A stretch of 64,000 nucleotides of DNA. Source: Diploptera punctata (lineage: Eukaryota > Arthropoda > Insecta > Blattodea > Blaberidae). This document shows positions 23,300 to 33,865 of the stretch, in pieces. How positions within the stretch are numbered: the first letter of the stretch is position 1; the number at the start of each line of letters is the position of its first letter. The notes below the pieces were generated by a model. It ran no database searches, was not told where the DNA came from, and worked only from the letters and a program-made list of their open reading frames with translations. Position numbers and translations under genes: made by a program. The stretch lies in the NCBI GenBank assembly GCA_030220185.1, contig JASPKZ010007249.1, positions 2,089,996 to 2,153,995 on the forward strand, read 5' to 3'.

Positions 23300-23915
23300 G
23301 CCTCTCTATGCTTACAGGTCCTATGTTTGCACAACGCTGTTTATCATCTTCCATCATATACGCATACGTACAACTACCATGTATGCACAAGACTGTTTAT
23401 CACCTTTCTCAAAGTATATACCATACTCAATACTTCTCGCTGTTACTTTTAATACTATATCTTCATGTGTTTATGCTTATCTACTTACAGGTACTATCTT
23501 TCCACAAGACTGTTTATCATCTTTATCAAAGTATATACCACTTTGTATACTTCTGGATATATTTCTTCATTACTACATGTTACATTCTTTATGTTTATAT
23601 ACTTACAAGTGTTACGTCTGCACAAGACTGTTTATTAACTTTATCTAGTAGAAGAAACTATATTCCTTACCCATGTCTTATCATTTTTCTTTTTATACAT
23701 CTTGATTTGTATATCTTTACATGCTTACAGGTCCTAAACTTGCACAAGGATCTTTATCATCTTTATGACTGTAAATGCCATGCTGCATATTCCTAGATAA
23801 TACTTTTTTTATATATTCAACTATCTACACTTACAAGTATTACATCTGCACAAGACTGTTTATTAACTTTATGTCCTTACAGCTCCTATGCTTGTACAAG
23901 GATGTTCATCAAAGT
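23300..23915 (+). repeat. Degenerate ~115-bp tandem repeat
   Basis: A block like CTTACAGGTCCTATGTTTGC followed by ACAAGACTGTTTATCATCTT recurs at about 23311, 23370, 23484, 23600, 23725, 23830 and 23875, with an intervening pyrimidine-rich tract. Each CTTACAG follows a T/C-rich stretch and looks like a 3' splice site. A 191-codon open frame at 23221-23796 crosses several units because they are poor in stop codons; I do not treat it as a gene. Confidence 0.7.
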
Positions 23916-24129
23916 TTATTTATTTTTTTTAACTTATCTTCTTCTAACAATGCTTTTATATGTACTGCCCATACAAGACTTTCCTTCACACATAGGCATT
24001 CACTTATATACGAACCTCCTAACATATTAATGTATGTCGCATATTTATGTGTTAATTTTCACACATACATCATAAACACATAAATAAATATCCACAAACT
24101 TTATTTTTTATATACTTTCCATCAATCGA

Positions 24130-26570
24130 ATTTCATCCATGAACCTCTACAACTCCAATCCACGACCTTACCAACTGAGCTACTAGGATCACATGCTATG
24201 TAACCCCCGAATCATCCACCTATATTACAATTCTCTTCAATTACAAGTTTTTTTTTATAGCAAACACTTCCTCCAGAGCCCAGATCCGATCCGCGGACGT
24301 CTGGCTCTCTTACCTAGTGCTCTAACTAACTGAGCTACTAGGATCACATACCAGACTACTTCCAAATCGTCCTTATATATTACATTCACTCGAACAGTTT
24401 TAAATTGTAATTTCTTTTTATTAGAAAAAACTTCTGCCAACGCCGGGACTCGACCCACGGACGTCTAGCTCTCTTGCCTAGTGCTCTAACTAACTGAGCT
24501 ACTAGGATCTCATACCAGACTAAGTCCAAATCGTCCTTATATATTGCATTCACTTAAACATAGTTTAAAATCATAACTTTTTTTATTAGAAAAACTTCTG
24601 CCAGCGCCGGGACTCGATCCACGGACGTCTGGCTCTCTTGCCTAGTGCTCTAACTAACTGAGCTACTAGGATCTCATACCAGACTAAGTCCAAATCGTCC
24701 TTATATATTGCATTCACTTAAACATAGTTTTAAATTATAACTTTTTTATTAGAAAAACTTCTGCCAGCGCCGGGACTCGATCCACGGACATCTGGCTCTC
24801 TTGCCTAGTGCTCTAACTAACTAAGCTACTAGGATCTCATACCAAACTACCTCCAAATCGTCCTTATATATTACATCCACTTCAACATAGTTTTAAATTG
24901 TAATTTCTTTTTATTAGAAAAAACTTCTGCCAACGCCGGGACTCGACCCACGGACGTCTGGCTCTCTTGCCTAGTGCTCTAACTAACTGAGCTACTAGGA
25001 TCTCATACCAAACTACCTCCAAATCGTCCTTATATATTACATCCACTTCAACATAGTTCTAAATTATAACTTTTTTTTATTAGAAAAACTTCTGCCAGCG
25101 CCGGGACTCGATCCACGGACATCTGGCTCTCTTGCCTAGTGCTCTAACTAACTGAGCTACTAGGATCTCATACCAGACTAAGTCCAAATCGTCCTTATAT
25201 ATTGCATTCACTTAAACATAGTTTTAAATTATAACTTTTTTATTAGAAAAACTTCTGCCAGCGCCGGGACTCGATCCACGGACATCTGGCTCTCTTGCCT
25301 AGTGCTCTAACTAACTGAGCTACTAGGATCTCATACCAAACTACCTCCAAATCGTCCTTATATATTACATCCACTTCAACATAGTTTTAAATTGTAATTT
25401 CTTTTTATTAGAAAAAACTTCTGCCAACGCCGGGACTCGATCCACGGACGTCTGGCTCTCTTCCTAGTGCTCTAACTAACTGAGCTACTAGGATCTCATA
25501 CCAGACTAAGTCCAAATCGTCCTTATATATTACATCCACTTAAACATAGTTTTAAATTATAACTTTTTTTTATTAGAAAAACTTCCGCCAACGCCGGGAC
25601 TCGATCCACGGACGTCTGGCTCTCTTGCCTACTGCTCTAACTAACTGAGCTACTAGCATCACATACCTGACTACGTTCAAATCGTCCTTATATATTACAT
25701 ACACTTAAACTTCATTTTAAATTAGGCTATAAGTTATTAGAAAAACTTCTGCCAACGCCGGGATTCGATCCACGGACGTCAGATTCTCTTGCCTAGTGCT
25801 CTAACTAACTGAGCTACTAAGATCACATACCACACTTCGTCCAAATCGTCTTCATATACCACATTCACTTCATTTTGAATTATAGGTTTTTTTATTAGAA
25901 AAATATCTGCCAGCGCCGGGATTCGACCCACGGTCGTCTGGCTCTCTCACCTAGTACTGAGCTACTAAGATCACAAGCCAGACTACGTCAAAATCGTCCT
26001 GATATATTACATTCACTTAAGTTTACTTTTAAAATATGTCTCTTTATTAGACAAAACTTTTGCCAGCGCCAGGATTCGATCCCAGTACGTCTGGCTCTTA
26101 CCTAGTGCTCTAATTAACTGGCCTACTAGAATCAGATGTCACACTAACTCCAAATCTTCCTCTTATATTGCATTCACTTATAATTTAAAATTAAGTTTTT
26201 TTCCTTTTTTTTTTTTAGAAAACTTCTGTCAGCTCCGGTTCCATCCGCGGACGCGTGGCTCTCCTACCCGATGCTCTAACTAACTCAGCTACTACAAACG
26301 CATACCAGATAATGTACAAATCATCATCTTACATTAAACACACTGACTTAATTTCAAATCATTTTTTTACTAAAACAATTTTATCAGTGCCGAGATTCGA
26401 TCCGCGGACCTAGCGCTCTCATTAGCCCAACTGCCAGGATCACATCCTAAACAATCACAAACAAACTTAAATAATTATTTTACTAGAAAATATTTAACAA
26501 GGCCAACACATTCAATCCATGGGCCCCCGAATGTTTACTCCACAATTTTACCAATTTGCCTATTACCACG
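24130..26570 (-). repeat. Tandem array of ~165-bp tRNA-like Pol III units
   Basis: About 16 units of 140-170 bases. The right edge of each core (GAGCTACTAGGATC or a variant) lies near 24176, 24333, 24497, 24658, 24820, 24988, 25157, 25318, 25478, 25648, 25814, 25962, 26122, 26288, 26428 and 26562. On the - strand each unit reads TAGCTCAGTTAGTTAGAGC (A box, perfect GCTC/GAGC D-stem), then GGATCGAGTCC (B box, one change from consensus), then a T4-T5 run 12-15 bases later, as a Pol III gene would. A-box to B-box spacing equals that of a tRNA. The anticodon stem is mismatched, the loop (CAAGAGA) lacks U33, and acceptor arms do not pair, so these are not decoding tRNAs. Inner units are very alike and outer units increasingly diverged. 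Confidence 0.9.
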
Positions 26571-26649
26571 TGATACTATAATCTACCTACAAATCTACCT
26601 CTTACACATACTTAATTTTAAACGATATTTTAATTATAATAATATATAT

Positions 26650-27126
26650 GCATATTATACCAGTTACATTATATGGGTGCGAAACATGGACTCTTACTTT
26701 AAGGGAGGAAATGAGATTATGAGTTTTTGACAAACTTCTTAGGATTTTTTTTGGACCAAAGAGAGATGAACAGACAGGTGAATGGAGAAGACTACATAAC
26801 AATGAACTACATGGTATTTATAGGAAGCCAGATATAATAACAGTTAAGTCTCGTAGACTGCGAGGGGCAGGACATGTTGCGCGTATGGAGAATGAAAGAC
26901 GTGCATGGAAGATTCTTGTAGGAAAGCTAGAGGGTAAAATGCCCAGTTGGTAGATCAAGAATGAGGTGGGACAACAACATTAACTATGATTAGAGGGGAA
27001 GTAGATTATACAGGTAATGATTTGAAAGCATTAGCTCAGAATAGGTATGTATGGAGAGGTTATGTCCGCGAGGCCATCAACCTACGGGTCGATAGTGCCA
27101 GTAAGTAATATATATATATATATATA
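26650..27126 (+). pseudogene. LINE reverse-transcriptase tail
   Basis: Readable pieces in broken frames: YGCETWTLTLREEMRL, RDEQTGEWRRLHNNELHG, YRKPDI, LRGAGHVARMENERRAWKIL and the RAYVREAINLR terminus, ending in GATAGTGCCAGTAAGT and a (TA)n tail. At least three indels break the frame. Same family as 60355-60877; 5'-truncated. Confidence 0.82.
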
Positions 27127-27233
27127 TGCAAGAATCTATCAGCTAACTTCCCACTTTTGGTCCACTGCTCTACAAACAAAATTATTAAACCAACTACCAA
27201 AAAGCCTCCAAGTCGTCCTGCATTATAATTTAA

Positions 27234-27298
27234 TTACTTACTTACCTACTCACTGGCACTATCGAACCCGTAGGTTCATGGTCGCGCGGACATAACCT
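27234..27298 (-). pseudogene. LINE 3' end, short opposite-strand fragment
   Basis: The complement of the family terminus (ACTCACTGGCACTATCG, CCCGTAGGTTCATGG). It lies tail to tail with the + strand copy that ends at 27126 and is only about 65 bases long. Confidence 0.75.
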
Positions 27299-27299
27299 C

Positions 27300-27596
27300 T
27301 AATAATAATTTAATTATTAATTATAATTATTTCATTACAAAAAAATTGTCATGGCCCAAATTTCAATCTGGGTTCTTAAATTTACTGAATCACTCCTTTA
27401 TATACTGATTCATTAAATGCACATGACAAAGGTCCTGCTACCATTGTTTTTATTACTCATACATCAACTTTATTTATAAACACAATTACATAATTTAAAA
27501 AAAATTGTCCTCAGCAGGATTTGATACAGGTTAAGTATTTAGAGTGTATGTTACACAACTAAACTAAATAAGGTGTTCGACATATTAAATCCTATA
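27300..27596. other. Possible outlying relics of the 165-bp array
   Basis: Two stretches, 27330-27400 and 27485-27560, have the same order as the array units (AAAAAAATTGTC, a weak ATTTGATAC or ATTTCAATC block, then a tRNA-like gap). They may be strongly decayed units. Nothing coding is seen. Confidence 0.3.
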
Positions 27597-28030
27597 TACA
27601 GGCTGTTCCGAAAATACTTTCCAATATTTACAGAGAATATAGTATGCAACAAATGAAGAAAGAAATATCCAATAAACATAGGTCGTACACGTAATATTTG
27701 CGGACTTATGGCCTAAGGTTTTACTATCTTGCAGTCCGAGCACTTTGGCATGAACCTAATTACGTGCTACTATACACGTTTATTACCATCCACAATATCG
27801 TGTTTCCATTAGTATGAAGCACTAACCCAACACAAGCAGTACATTATTCCACAACATACTACAGTAAGTATTGTACATTATGCTATCAGTTCGGCATGTT
27901 ATTTGCGTCCTGTCTACATACCGTAGTGTGCAAATGGCTCATGGTTCATTGTACCATTGCACTACTATAATTTGTGTTCTTGTCCTACTCTGTACACAAC
28001 CTAATGGAGGCCTCGTATTCAACACAGGAG

Positions 28031-29124
28031 ATGGCAAATATGTTCTGCTACGGCCAAGCCAATGGCAGTAACCTATGGGCACGTAGCTTCTATGCTGCCA
28101 AGTATCCACATCGCCGTAACCATCTGTAAAGATGTTTAGCACCCTGTTCCAGCGACTTTCCGATATATGATCCTTTGCACCATTAACACAGGATCATGGC
28201 AGACCTCGAACTCGCACACCTAATATGGAGCAACGGGTATTAGAACACGTGAAGGAGAATCCTACAACGAGTGTCCGAATAATATCTGCAGCTGAAGATG
28301 TCCCTAAACCTGTTGTCTGGAACGTTCTCCAGGAACAGTTGCTCTATCCTTATGTGCAGCGAGACCAAGCTCTGCTGCCACACGATCGGCCTGCCAGATT
28401 GCAATTCTGATAGTGGTTTCTCCACACATGTGATCATGATCCACATTCCGCAGCAAAGATTTTGTTCACAGACGAGGCGAGTTTCACGAGAAACTGCATC
28501 ATCAATTTTCACAATACACACGTATGGACCAATGCAAACCCGTATACACTTCAAGAGGGGAAGACACCATCACAGATTTAGTATCAACGTTTGGGCAGGC
28601 ATTCACGGGGACAGATTGATACATCCCTACGTTCTACCGAACACATTGATTGATCCTAGATATCGTACCTTCCTTCGGAACCGATTACCAGTGCTGGTGG
28701 AGGATGTGCCATTATATCAACGTCTGCAAATCTGGTACATGCATGATGGGGCACCGGTCCATTTTAATCTTCGGGTTAGGCGACAACTAACACGCATGCT
28801 TCATCAACAGTGGTAGGGCCAATACCTTGACCTGCCCGTTCACCGGAACTAAACCCTTTACATTTTTGGTTTTGGGGACATTTAAAAACCTTGGTGTATG
28901 CTGTCCCCATAAATGATGTGGATACACTACGAGAACGCGTGTTCAATGCTTGTGACGCAATCCGGCAACAGCCAACGGCGTTCGAACGAATGCGTCAGTC
29001 CACGAGACGTAGGGTGGAAGGCTGCATTACAGTGGATGGTGTTGTGAAGATCAGACACATGGTGATCATTCGTGATGGTAGACCATACCTCAGAAAATAT
29101 TACATGTACGACCAATGTTTATAG
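28031..29124 (+). pseudogene. Transposase relic, DD41D-like (VS) type
   Basis: Begins ATG GCA AAT ATG with FCYGQANGSNLWARSFYAAKY, an N-terminal helix-turn-helix-type domain of this family, continues through TTSVRIISAAEDVPKPVVW to LLYPYVQR, then the DDE core: KILFTDEASF (first Asp), HHHRFSINVWAG, and YMHDGAPVHFNLRVRR (second Asp). The last catalytic block, expected as SPDLNPLDF, reads SPELNPLHF, so the third acidic residue is His. Several frameshifts and a stop after LHQQW break it. The 41-residue spacing is inferred from the family because indels prevent measurement here. The end FERMRQSTRRRVEGCI is in frame again. Not functional. Confidence 0.8.
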
Positions 29125-29297
29125 GAACTTTCGTTCTTCATTTTATCCTCTGTAAATATTCGATACATGTTGTCATCAGGTTCATGCCAAAGTTCTCGGA
29201 CTGCAAGATAGTAAAATCTTAGGCCATAACTCCGCAAGTATTACGTGTACGACCTATGTTTATTGGACCTTTGTCTCTTCTTTTGTTGCATACTATA

Positions 29298-29642
29298 AAA
29301 AACTCCAAGCGCGATAGGCCTAGAACTGCCTTTGGCCTATCAGCCGGCTGCTGACCTCACATCCACGTGCGTTATCACAGAGGTAGATGATCATCTAGCC
29401 AGTGTACGCGTGACATAAGATCTGCATGTCGGGTCCCTCAGCCGTTATAGCTGGTCTTCTCAACCTCGAATCGCTACTTATTGTACCTACCCAAATGTCT
29501 CACGATACTGGGTGGTCACCGGTCCCATACTGGTCGAAATTACACGAGAAAATATCTTCCCCCATGGGGATTCGAACCACCGCAAGTCCAGTAGCTCTGC
29601 GCCAAGACTTCCTACCTTAACCACTCAGCTACGACGCGTGAC
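29298..29642 (-). mobile_element. SINE, family E, nested in a transposon TIR, 12-bp TSD
   Basis: Direct repeats TTGCATACTATA at 29286-29297 and 29643-29654 bound the insertion. On the - strand the head reads CGTAGCTGAGTGGTTAAGG (A box) and GTGGTTCGAATCCCC (B box), and the copy ends in a T-run after GCTTGGAG. This is the best preserved family E copy in the window and fixes its ends. The family's + strand hallmark is GGCCTATCAGCCGGCTG with GACCTCACATCCACGTG. Confidence 0.93.
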
Positions 29643-29699
29643 TTGCATACTATATCCTCTGTAAATATTAGAAGGTATTTTCGGTACACCTGTATACTG

Positions 29700-30175
29700 T
29701 TTCTATAGTGCTGTTCCCCTTAGTAACGCAGTTATATTACATGCAGCAGACATATGTAACCTACTTAAAGTGTGTGTAATGAAAGTTAGCTATGTAATGT
29801 ACTAAACATGTGCCAAATGTAGGCCTAAGCTATGTAATAACATACTAAATGTATGTCAAACGTAACTTCCTGTGTATTAAAATTTACTAAATGTATGTGA
29901 AATGTAAACTCCCTACGTAATGTAATAAATGTGTGTGAAATGTAAGTTGCCTAATCTTCCTTATCATAGAGAACCTACACTTTTTTCCACTGCATTATAA
30001 CTCTGTCAAATATTGCAAAACAAATATTTTTAATATACACAAGTTAGTAGTTAAAGTCTGTATATTTTTTTTAGCAGACATAAAAATATTTGGAAATATT
30101 GCATTTATGTATCCTATCAAACAACAGTATATTTGCTAATACAATTAATTCACATATTTGGTATCTACTTAATCT
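29700..30175. other. AT-rich spacer, no gene seen
   Basis: Weakly repetitive: a phrase like AAATGTAAGCTATGTAATGTACTAAATGTG recurs about four times at 29760-29950 with strong divergence. Nothing coding is seen. Confidence 0.5.
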
Positions 30176-30179
30176 CCAA

Positions 30180-30625
30180 TTCCATAGCACGAGAGATCTA
30201 GAATGCCCTTCACCTACCTGCCGCCTTCGCATTGATACGTATATGTAAATCACAGAAGTGGGCGATCATCTAGCCAGTTTTTCGGTGTGATGTAGTCAGC
30301 ATATCAGGTCCCCAGTCATTATACCTGTTCTCTCAACCTGGAACTGCTGCTACTTATTGTAGCTACCCAGATTCCAACAATACTGGATGGGTGGGGTTAA
30401 AATTGCTAGCAATATGATTACAATCATAAACCCAAACGTGTCTATAACGGAAAATTTGGGGTGGAAGGGGATTTTATCAATATTTCTATTTAATCCTAGG
30501 GGATTATTTGATCCTGTTTCATCTAAAAATAATATTGGCCAAATATAATTAATATATATATATTCTGCACTCACGGGGATTCGAACATGCACCAATGCAC
30601 CATGTGTTAAATTGCTTCACTATAC
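30180..30625 (-). mobile_element. Family E SINE interrupted by ~150 bp
   Basis: The left part (GATCATCTAGCCAG, GATGTAGTCAGCATATCAGG, TTGTAGCTACCCAG) is followed after about 30400 by unrelated AT-rich DNA. The right part resumes near 30565 with CACGGGGATTCGAACATGC, the B-box region. The extra block holds no recognised element. Confidence 0.6.
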
Positions 30626-31111
30626 GCACGACTACCCACTTAATCTTGTCATTATACTTCTTATATGTGGTTTTAATAGCTAAAAAAAAAAATCTACCCT
30701 ATCAGGTTTTAAACTCAGATCTACTGATCAACAGGCGGGTGTGTTACATCTGACCTAACATTAAAAGTATTTGGTTAATGCAAACATATAGAATTAAACA
30801 GTGCTACTAATATCCAGTGTGCCACATTACACCTTTGTTAAATACAGCGTAATTATACAAACAGCAAATCTGCTTCAGGTACATCATTTTCAAATTCATA
30901 ACATTTACCTAAAGGAAAGAGGACGATAATTTGACATTCAGTAAATCTCATTAAAAAAAAAGTCAAACAGATTTTCTTTTTTTTCTCTGATACACAATTT
31001 ATTACATTTTTAACATCCATATCTGACTCTAGGCATGACTGCAATAGATTCCAGTATTATTAATACATACAGTTTATTTTTTTTAAACAACAAAGAGAAA
31101 TTCTTTATCTA
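30626..31111. other. AT-rich spacer, no gene seen
   Basis: A weak tRNA-like tract at 30690-30755 (ATCAGGTTTTAAACTCAG) may be another relic of the tRNA-like repeats. Nothing else is recognised. Confidence 0.45.
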
Positions 31112-31123
31112 ATGATTTAACGC

Positions 31124-31440
31124 TCCACCGTGTGGCCTCGAGATAGCGTGCTACCCTGTCACGCAGCGGGCCCGGGTTCAATTCCCGGTCGGGACACACT
31201 CCTGAGTGAGGTTTTTTTCGGGGTTTTTCCTCACTTGTAAGACAAATGTCAGGAACCTAAGGGCCCAACGGTTCCCGAAAGTCGTCCGGCCATCATCATC
31301 ATCATCTTTATCATCACCATCCTTCACCGGTGTGGAAAGCAACGGGAAGCTACCACACCTATAATTCATTAGTAAAGCTGTAAGCACAGCATGAAAATGC
31401 TATGATTGCAGTGAAAGACCTGCCCTCGGGCAGACTTACT
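31124..31440 (+). mobile_element. SINE, family A, 12-bp TSD
   Basis: Direct repeats ATGATTTAACGC at 31112-31123 and 31441-31452 bound a 317-bp insertion. The head GAGATAGCGTGCTACCC and the B box CGGGTTCAATTCCCGG are followed by the TGAGGTTTTTTTCGGGG body and an ATC repeat linker, ending GGGCAGACTTACT. Full length. Confidence 0.95.
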
Positions 31441-31628
31441 ATGATTTAACGCAACCCGATTGTGTCTTTTCTACTATTCAATTTTGTTCTAGAGCAAGTA
31501 ATCAAATCTCTACATGATAAACAAGACGTATAATTAAAATGGAATTTATACATTATTCGTATATATTGATGTTGCATTAATATTGGTGATGTGATAATAA
31601 AGTTCTTACGAAAAATTTTTTATCAAAT

Positions 31629-31845
31629 ACAGATGAACAGACAGGTGAATGGAGAAGACTACATAGCAGGAAGCTACACATGATATTTATGGGAAACCAA
31701 ATGTAATGAGAATGGTTAAGTTTCATAAACTGTGAAGTGCAGGAAAATGGGAATAAAATAGAGACATGGGATAGGGATGTAAGGAGAGCGTATGTCCATG
31801 CAGTAATAAATCACTGGGTTTCATAATGCCAGTTATTTGTTATTA
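31629..31845 (+). pseudogene. LINE reverse-transcriptase tail with internal deletion
   Basis: Matches the 60355-60877 copy at GATGAACAGACAGGTGAATGG, then jumps from the GHVARM region directly to GGGATAGGGATGTAAGGAG and the terminus, skipping most of the PVGRPKMRWE region. No frame is left. Confidence 0.65.
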
Positions 31846-31852
31846 GGCAATA

Positions 31853-32103
31853 GCATTATATTCATGACTTACAAATATGGTACACAATTTTTACACTTAA
31901 AAAAACATAAGAGTATTTTAATCGATTATTTATTTACCAAATTTCCTGTGTAGGCCTAAACAAAAAAAATAAAAATTATGTTCAATATTTCAATAGCCGT
32001 ACCATATTAAATTACTTATTTGGGTTTCTTTTTAGTTTTGGCATAAACTTCACACGGCATAATAATAATATAAATAATAACTTAATAATAATAATAAGCA
32101 TAG
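31853..32103. other. AT-rich spacer
   Basis: Contains an AAT-type run at 32062-32096 and nothing else recognised. Confidence 0.55.
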
Positions 32104-32116
32104 TACATTCACGAAT

Positions 32117-32519
32117 GTCGGCCGCGGTGGACTAGTGGTTATGTTCCTTGCCTCTGGTCCCGAGGGTCGCGGGTTCAAACCCAGCCGGGGTCCATGGATT
32201 TTTATAGGATGGAAAAATCCACGGAGCGTCCTCCGGAAGGAACTTTAAGCCGTGGGTCCCAAGTCTGCAGATTTTCAGGCTCGTAAAAGATCCTTAAGCC
32301 TGAATGAAAAGGCCTCTAAGCAAAATTTACCGAATTTTCCCGTCTTAATACTACCTTGGTTTCCTAGATATCAGTATGAGGCGGAACGCCGACCACGGAC
32401 CACTCAAAATGACATCTATACGAAAACAAGTGTAACTAAATTAGAATGGTTCAAATGTTTTCCTGTAGTGGGAGAGCGTCTAAAATCTCTGTAAGGGGAA
32501 AACATGGGCTTACAAAAAA
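32117..32519 (+). mobile_element. SINE, family B, 13-bp TSD
   Basis: Direct repeats TACATTCACGAAT at 32104-32116 and 32520-32532 bound the insertion. The head has GTGGACTAGTGGTTATGTTCC (A box) and CGGGTTCAAACCC (B box), and it ends in a short A-rich tail after GGGCTTAC. The open frame at 32252-32494 lies inside the SINE and is not a gene. Confidence 0.95.
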
Positions 32520-32539
32520 TACATTCACGAATTTAGGCC

Positions 32540-32800
32540 ATTTCTTGACCTGTCTCGGCCTCAAGGGAAACATCATCGAGAAGTCTTTTCAGTGGATGTG
32601 CTGGTCTTCTTCCTGCAGGTTGACATCTTAACATTTGTCTGTGTTCTGGATTTCTTCTTGTTGAGACTTGCAAGTAAAGTTGAGGTTTCTTAGGCCGTGT
32701 TACTGGCCCGGCGCTAAGTAGCCCAGTCGTAGGGCTGCTACATTTTAGTCTCTGGACAGGCATTACGATGCAGAACTGCTCAGTACCCAATGGAACGGTT
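32540..32800 (-). pseudogene. Possible LINE C-terminal fragment
   Basis: The - strand frame ends with LRCQPAGRRPAHPLKRLLDD then a VSLEAETGQ-type tail, which resembles the Gly-Arg-Pro and Arg-x-x-Asp-Asp end of RTE-like reverse-transcriptase proteins. The N-terminal part is not recognised. The family B SINE was inserted immediately next to it. A GC-richer block at 32700-32870 continues the same piece without a recognised domain. Confidence 0.4.
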
Positions 32801-32899
32801 ATATCGCCGTCACTCCGTCCTCAGAGCCTCGTTTATGAAAACGGGTTGTACCACGAAAAGGTGAGGATGAGAATTGGGTAGGAGAGGTTATATACACGT

Positions 32900-33710
32900 C
32901 ACTACCCCTTATAATAATCAAACATAAAAGTCATACTATCTTAATCATATCTATTAATTTTCAGACTACGGTAGGGATTTACATTTCAGGATCTTCACGA
33001 GTATATAAAATTAAATATTATAATTGAAATAATCGTTAGAAAAATGTAAAAATCATTGTAAATGGTGCAAAATAATTTGAAAAATCAACTATTTACTATA
33101 GAAATATCGGACCACTGTAGGACCATACAAATTTGCTCGTTACTTCTTTCTAATTATTATATCTCAGTATGTAATCATGTAATTACAGGTATTTTTGTTT
33201 TTAAAATGCTATTTGCAAACGAATATATCCATTACTCAGCAGCTGTCTGCTATAATACGCCTCAGACTTAAAAATGCTTTGGAAAGCATTGAAAGGCAAG
33301 TATTTTTGTTAACAACTTTGTTGGTAAAAACAAATGACTTCAGCTTTACACTTCATTGGTGAACATCTCACTAATTCGATAAATTAATGTTCTCACGGAA
33401 AACTCAGCTGACCGGTGATTGTCTTTGCATGCGCCCCTAAGTGTTTTAGACAAAACATATCTTTTCAGACAACAAAATATCCTAAAAAAGCTTCTAAAAC
33501 ATTCAATCTATTTCATATGGACAATGTCACAACTTTAAACTATTGCATGTTTAAGACATTTCTGTTATAGTGCTTCTTCTGTAACATACTATAGATACAA
33601 TTAATTCATCTTTGTACATTATCAAGTACATATATAAGTACAAATTTTATTTAAATTACAGTGAGAAATATCGCTATGAGGTAATTTATAACTTGAATCG
33701 GTTCAATTTT
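32900..33710. other. AT-rich spacer, no gene seen
   Basis: No recognised gene. The 69-codon and 62-codon open frames at 33062-33271 and 33612-33800 show no domain. Confidence 0.5.
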
Positions 33711-33716
33711 TTTTCA

Positions 33717-33865
33717 TCTCATCTCATAAAGATCCTCATTTTCACTATACCAGTTTCAAAACCCTCCACCTCCATTGTCAGACAAAACTCCAAGCTTTGA
33801 CTGATGATGGAGGGGAAAGTCCTTTGAAACTGATATAATGAAATCATGGAACTTTATGAGGTGAG
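33717..33865. repeat. Imperfect palindromic MITE-like element
   Basis: CTCATCTCATAAAG at the left pairs with CTTTATGAGGTGAG at the right, and CTCCACCTCCATTGTCAG with CTGATGATGGAGG around a centre near ACTCCAAGCTTTGACT. This forms a hairpin of about 147 bases with bulges. No target duplication is clear. Confidence 0.65.

Larger units (their letters stand above)
27599..29692 (+). mobile_element. DD41D-like Tc1/mariner element, relic
   Basis: Long terminal inverted repeats of about 165 bases start CAGGCTGTTCCGAAAATACT on the left and end AGTATTTTCGGTACACCTG-like on the right, each next to a TA (27597-27598 and 29693-29694), the usual Tc1/mariner target. Shared TIR blocks include GGTCGTACACGTAATA and TTTTACTATCTTGCAGTC. 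The right TIR was later split by the SINE at 29298-29642; without it the element is about 1.74 kb. The transposase inside is broken. Confidence 0.85.

Noticed and set aside
23221..23796. 191-codon open frame, possible gene
   Set aside because: It runs through a degenerate tandem repeat and its residues simply repeat with the DNA period; no start context, domain or conservation supports it.
24130..26570. Cluster of functional tRNA genes
   Set aside because: D-arm and boxes are good, but the anticodon stem is mismatched, U33 is absent and the acceptor arms do not pair.
28298..28816. 172-codon open frame in another frame of the DD41D-like element
   Set aside because: Only its last part, HHHRFSINVWAG onward, is real transposase; the first part is the wrong frame, joined by a frameshift.
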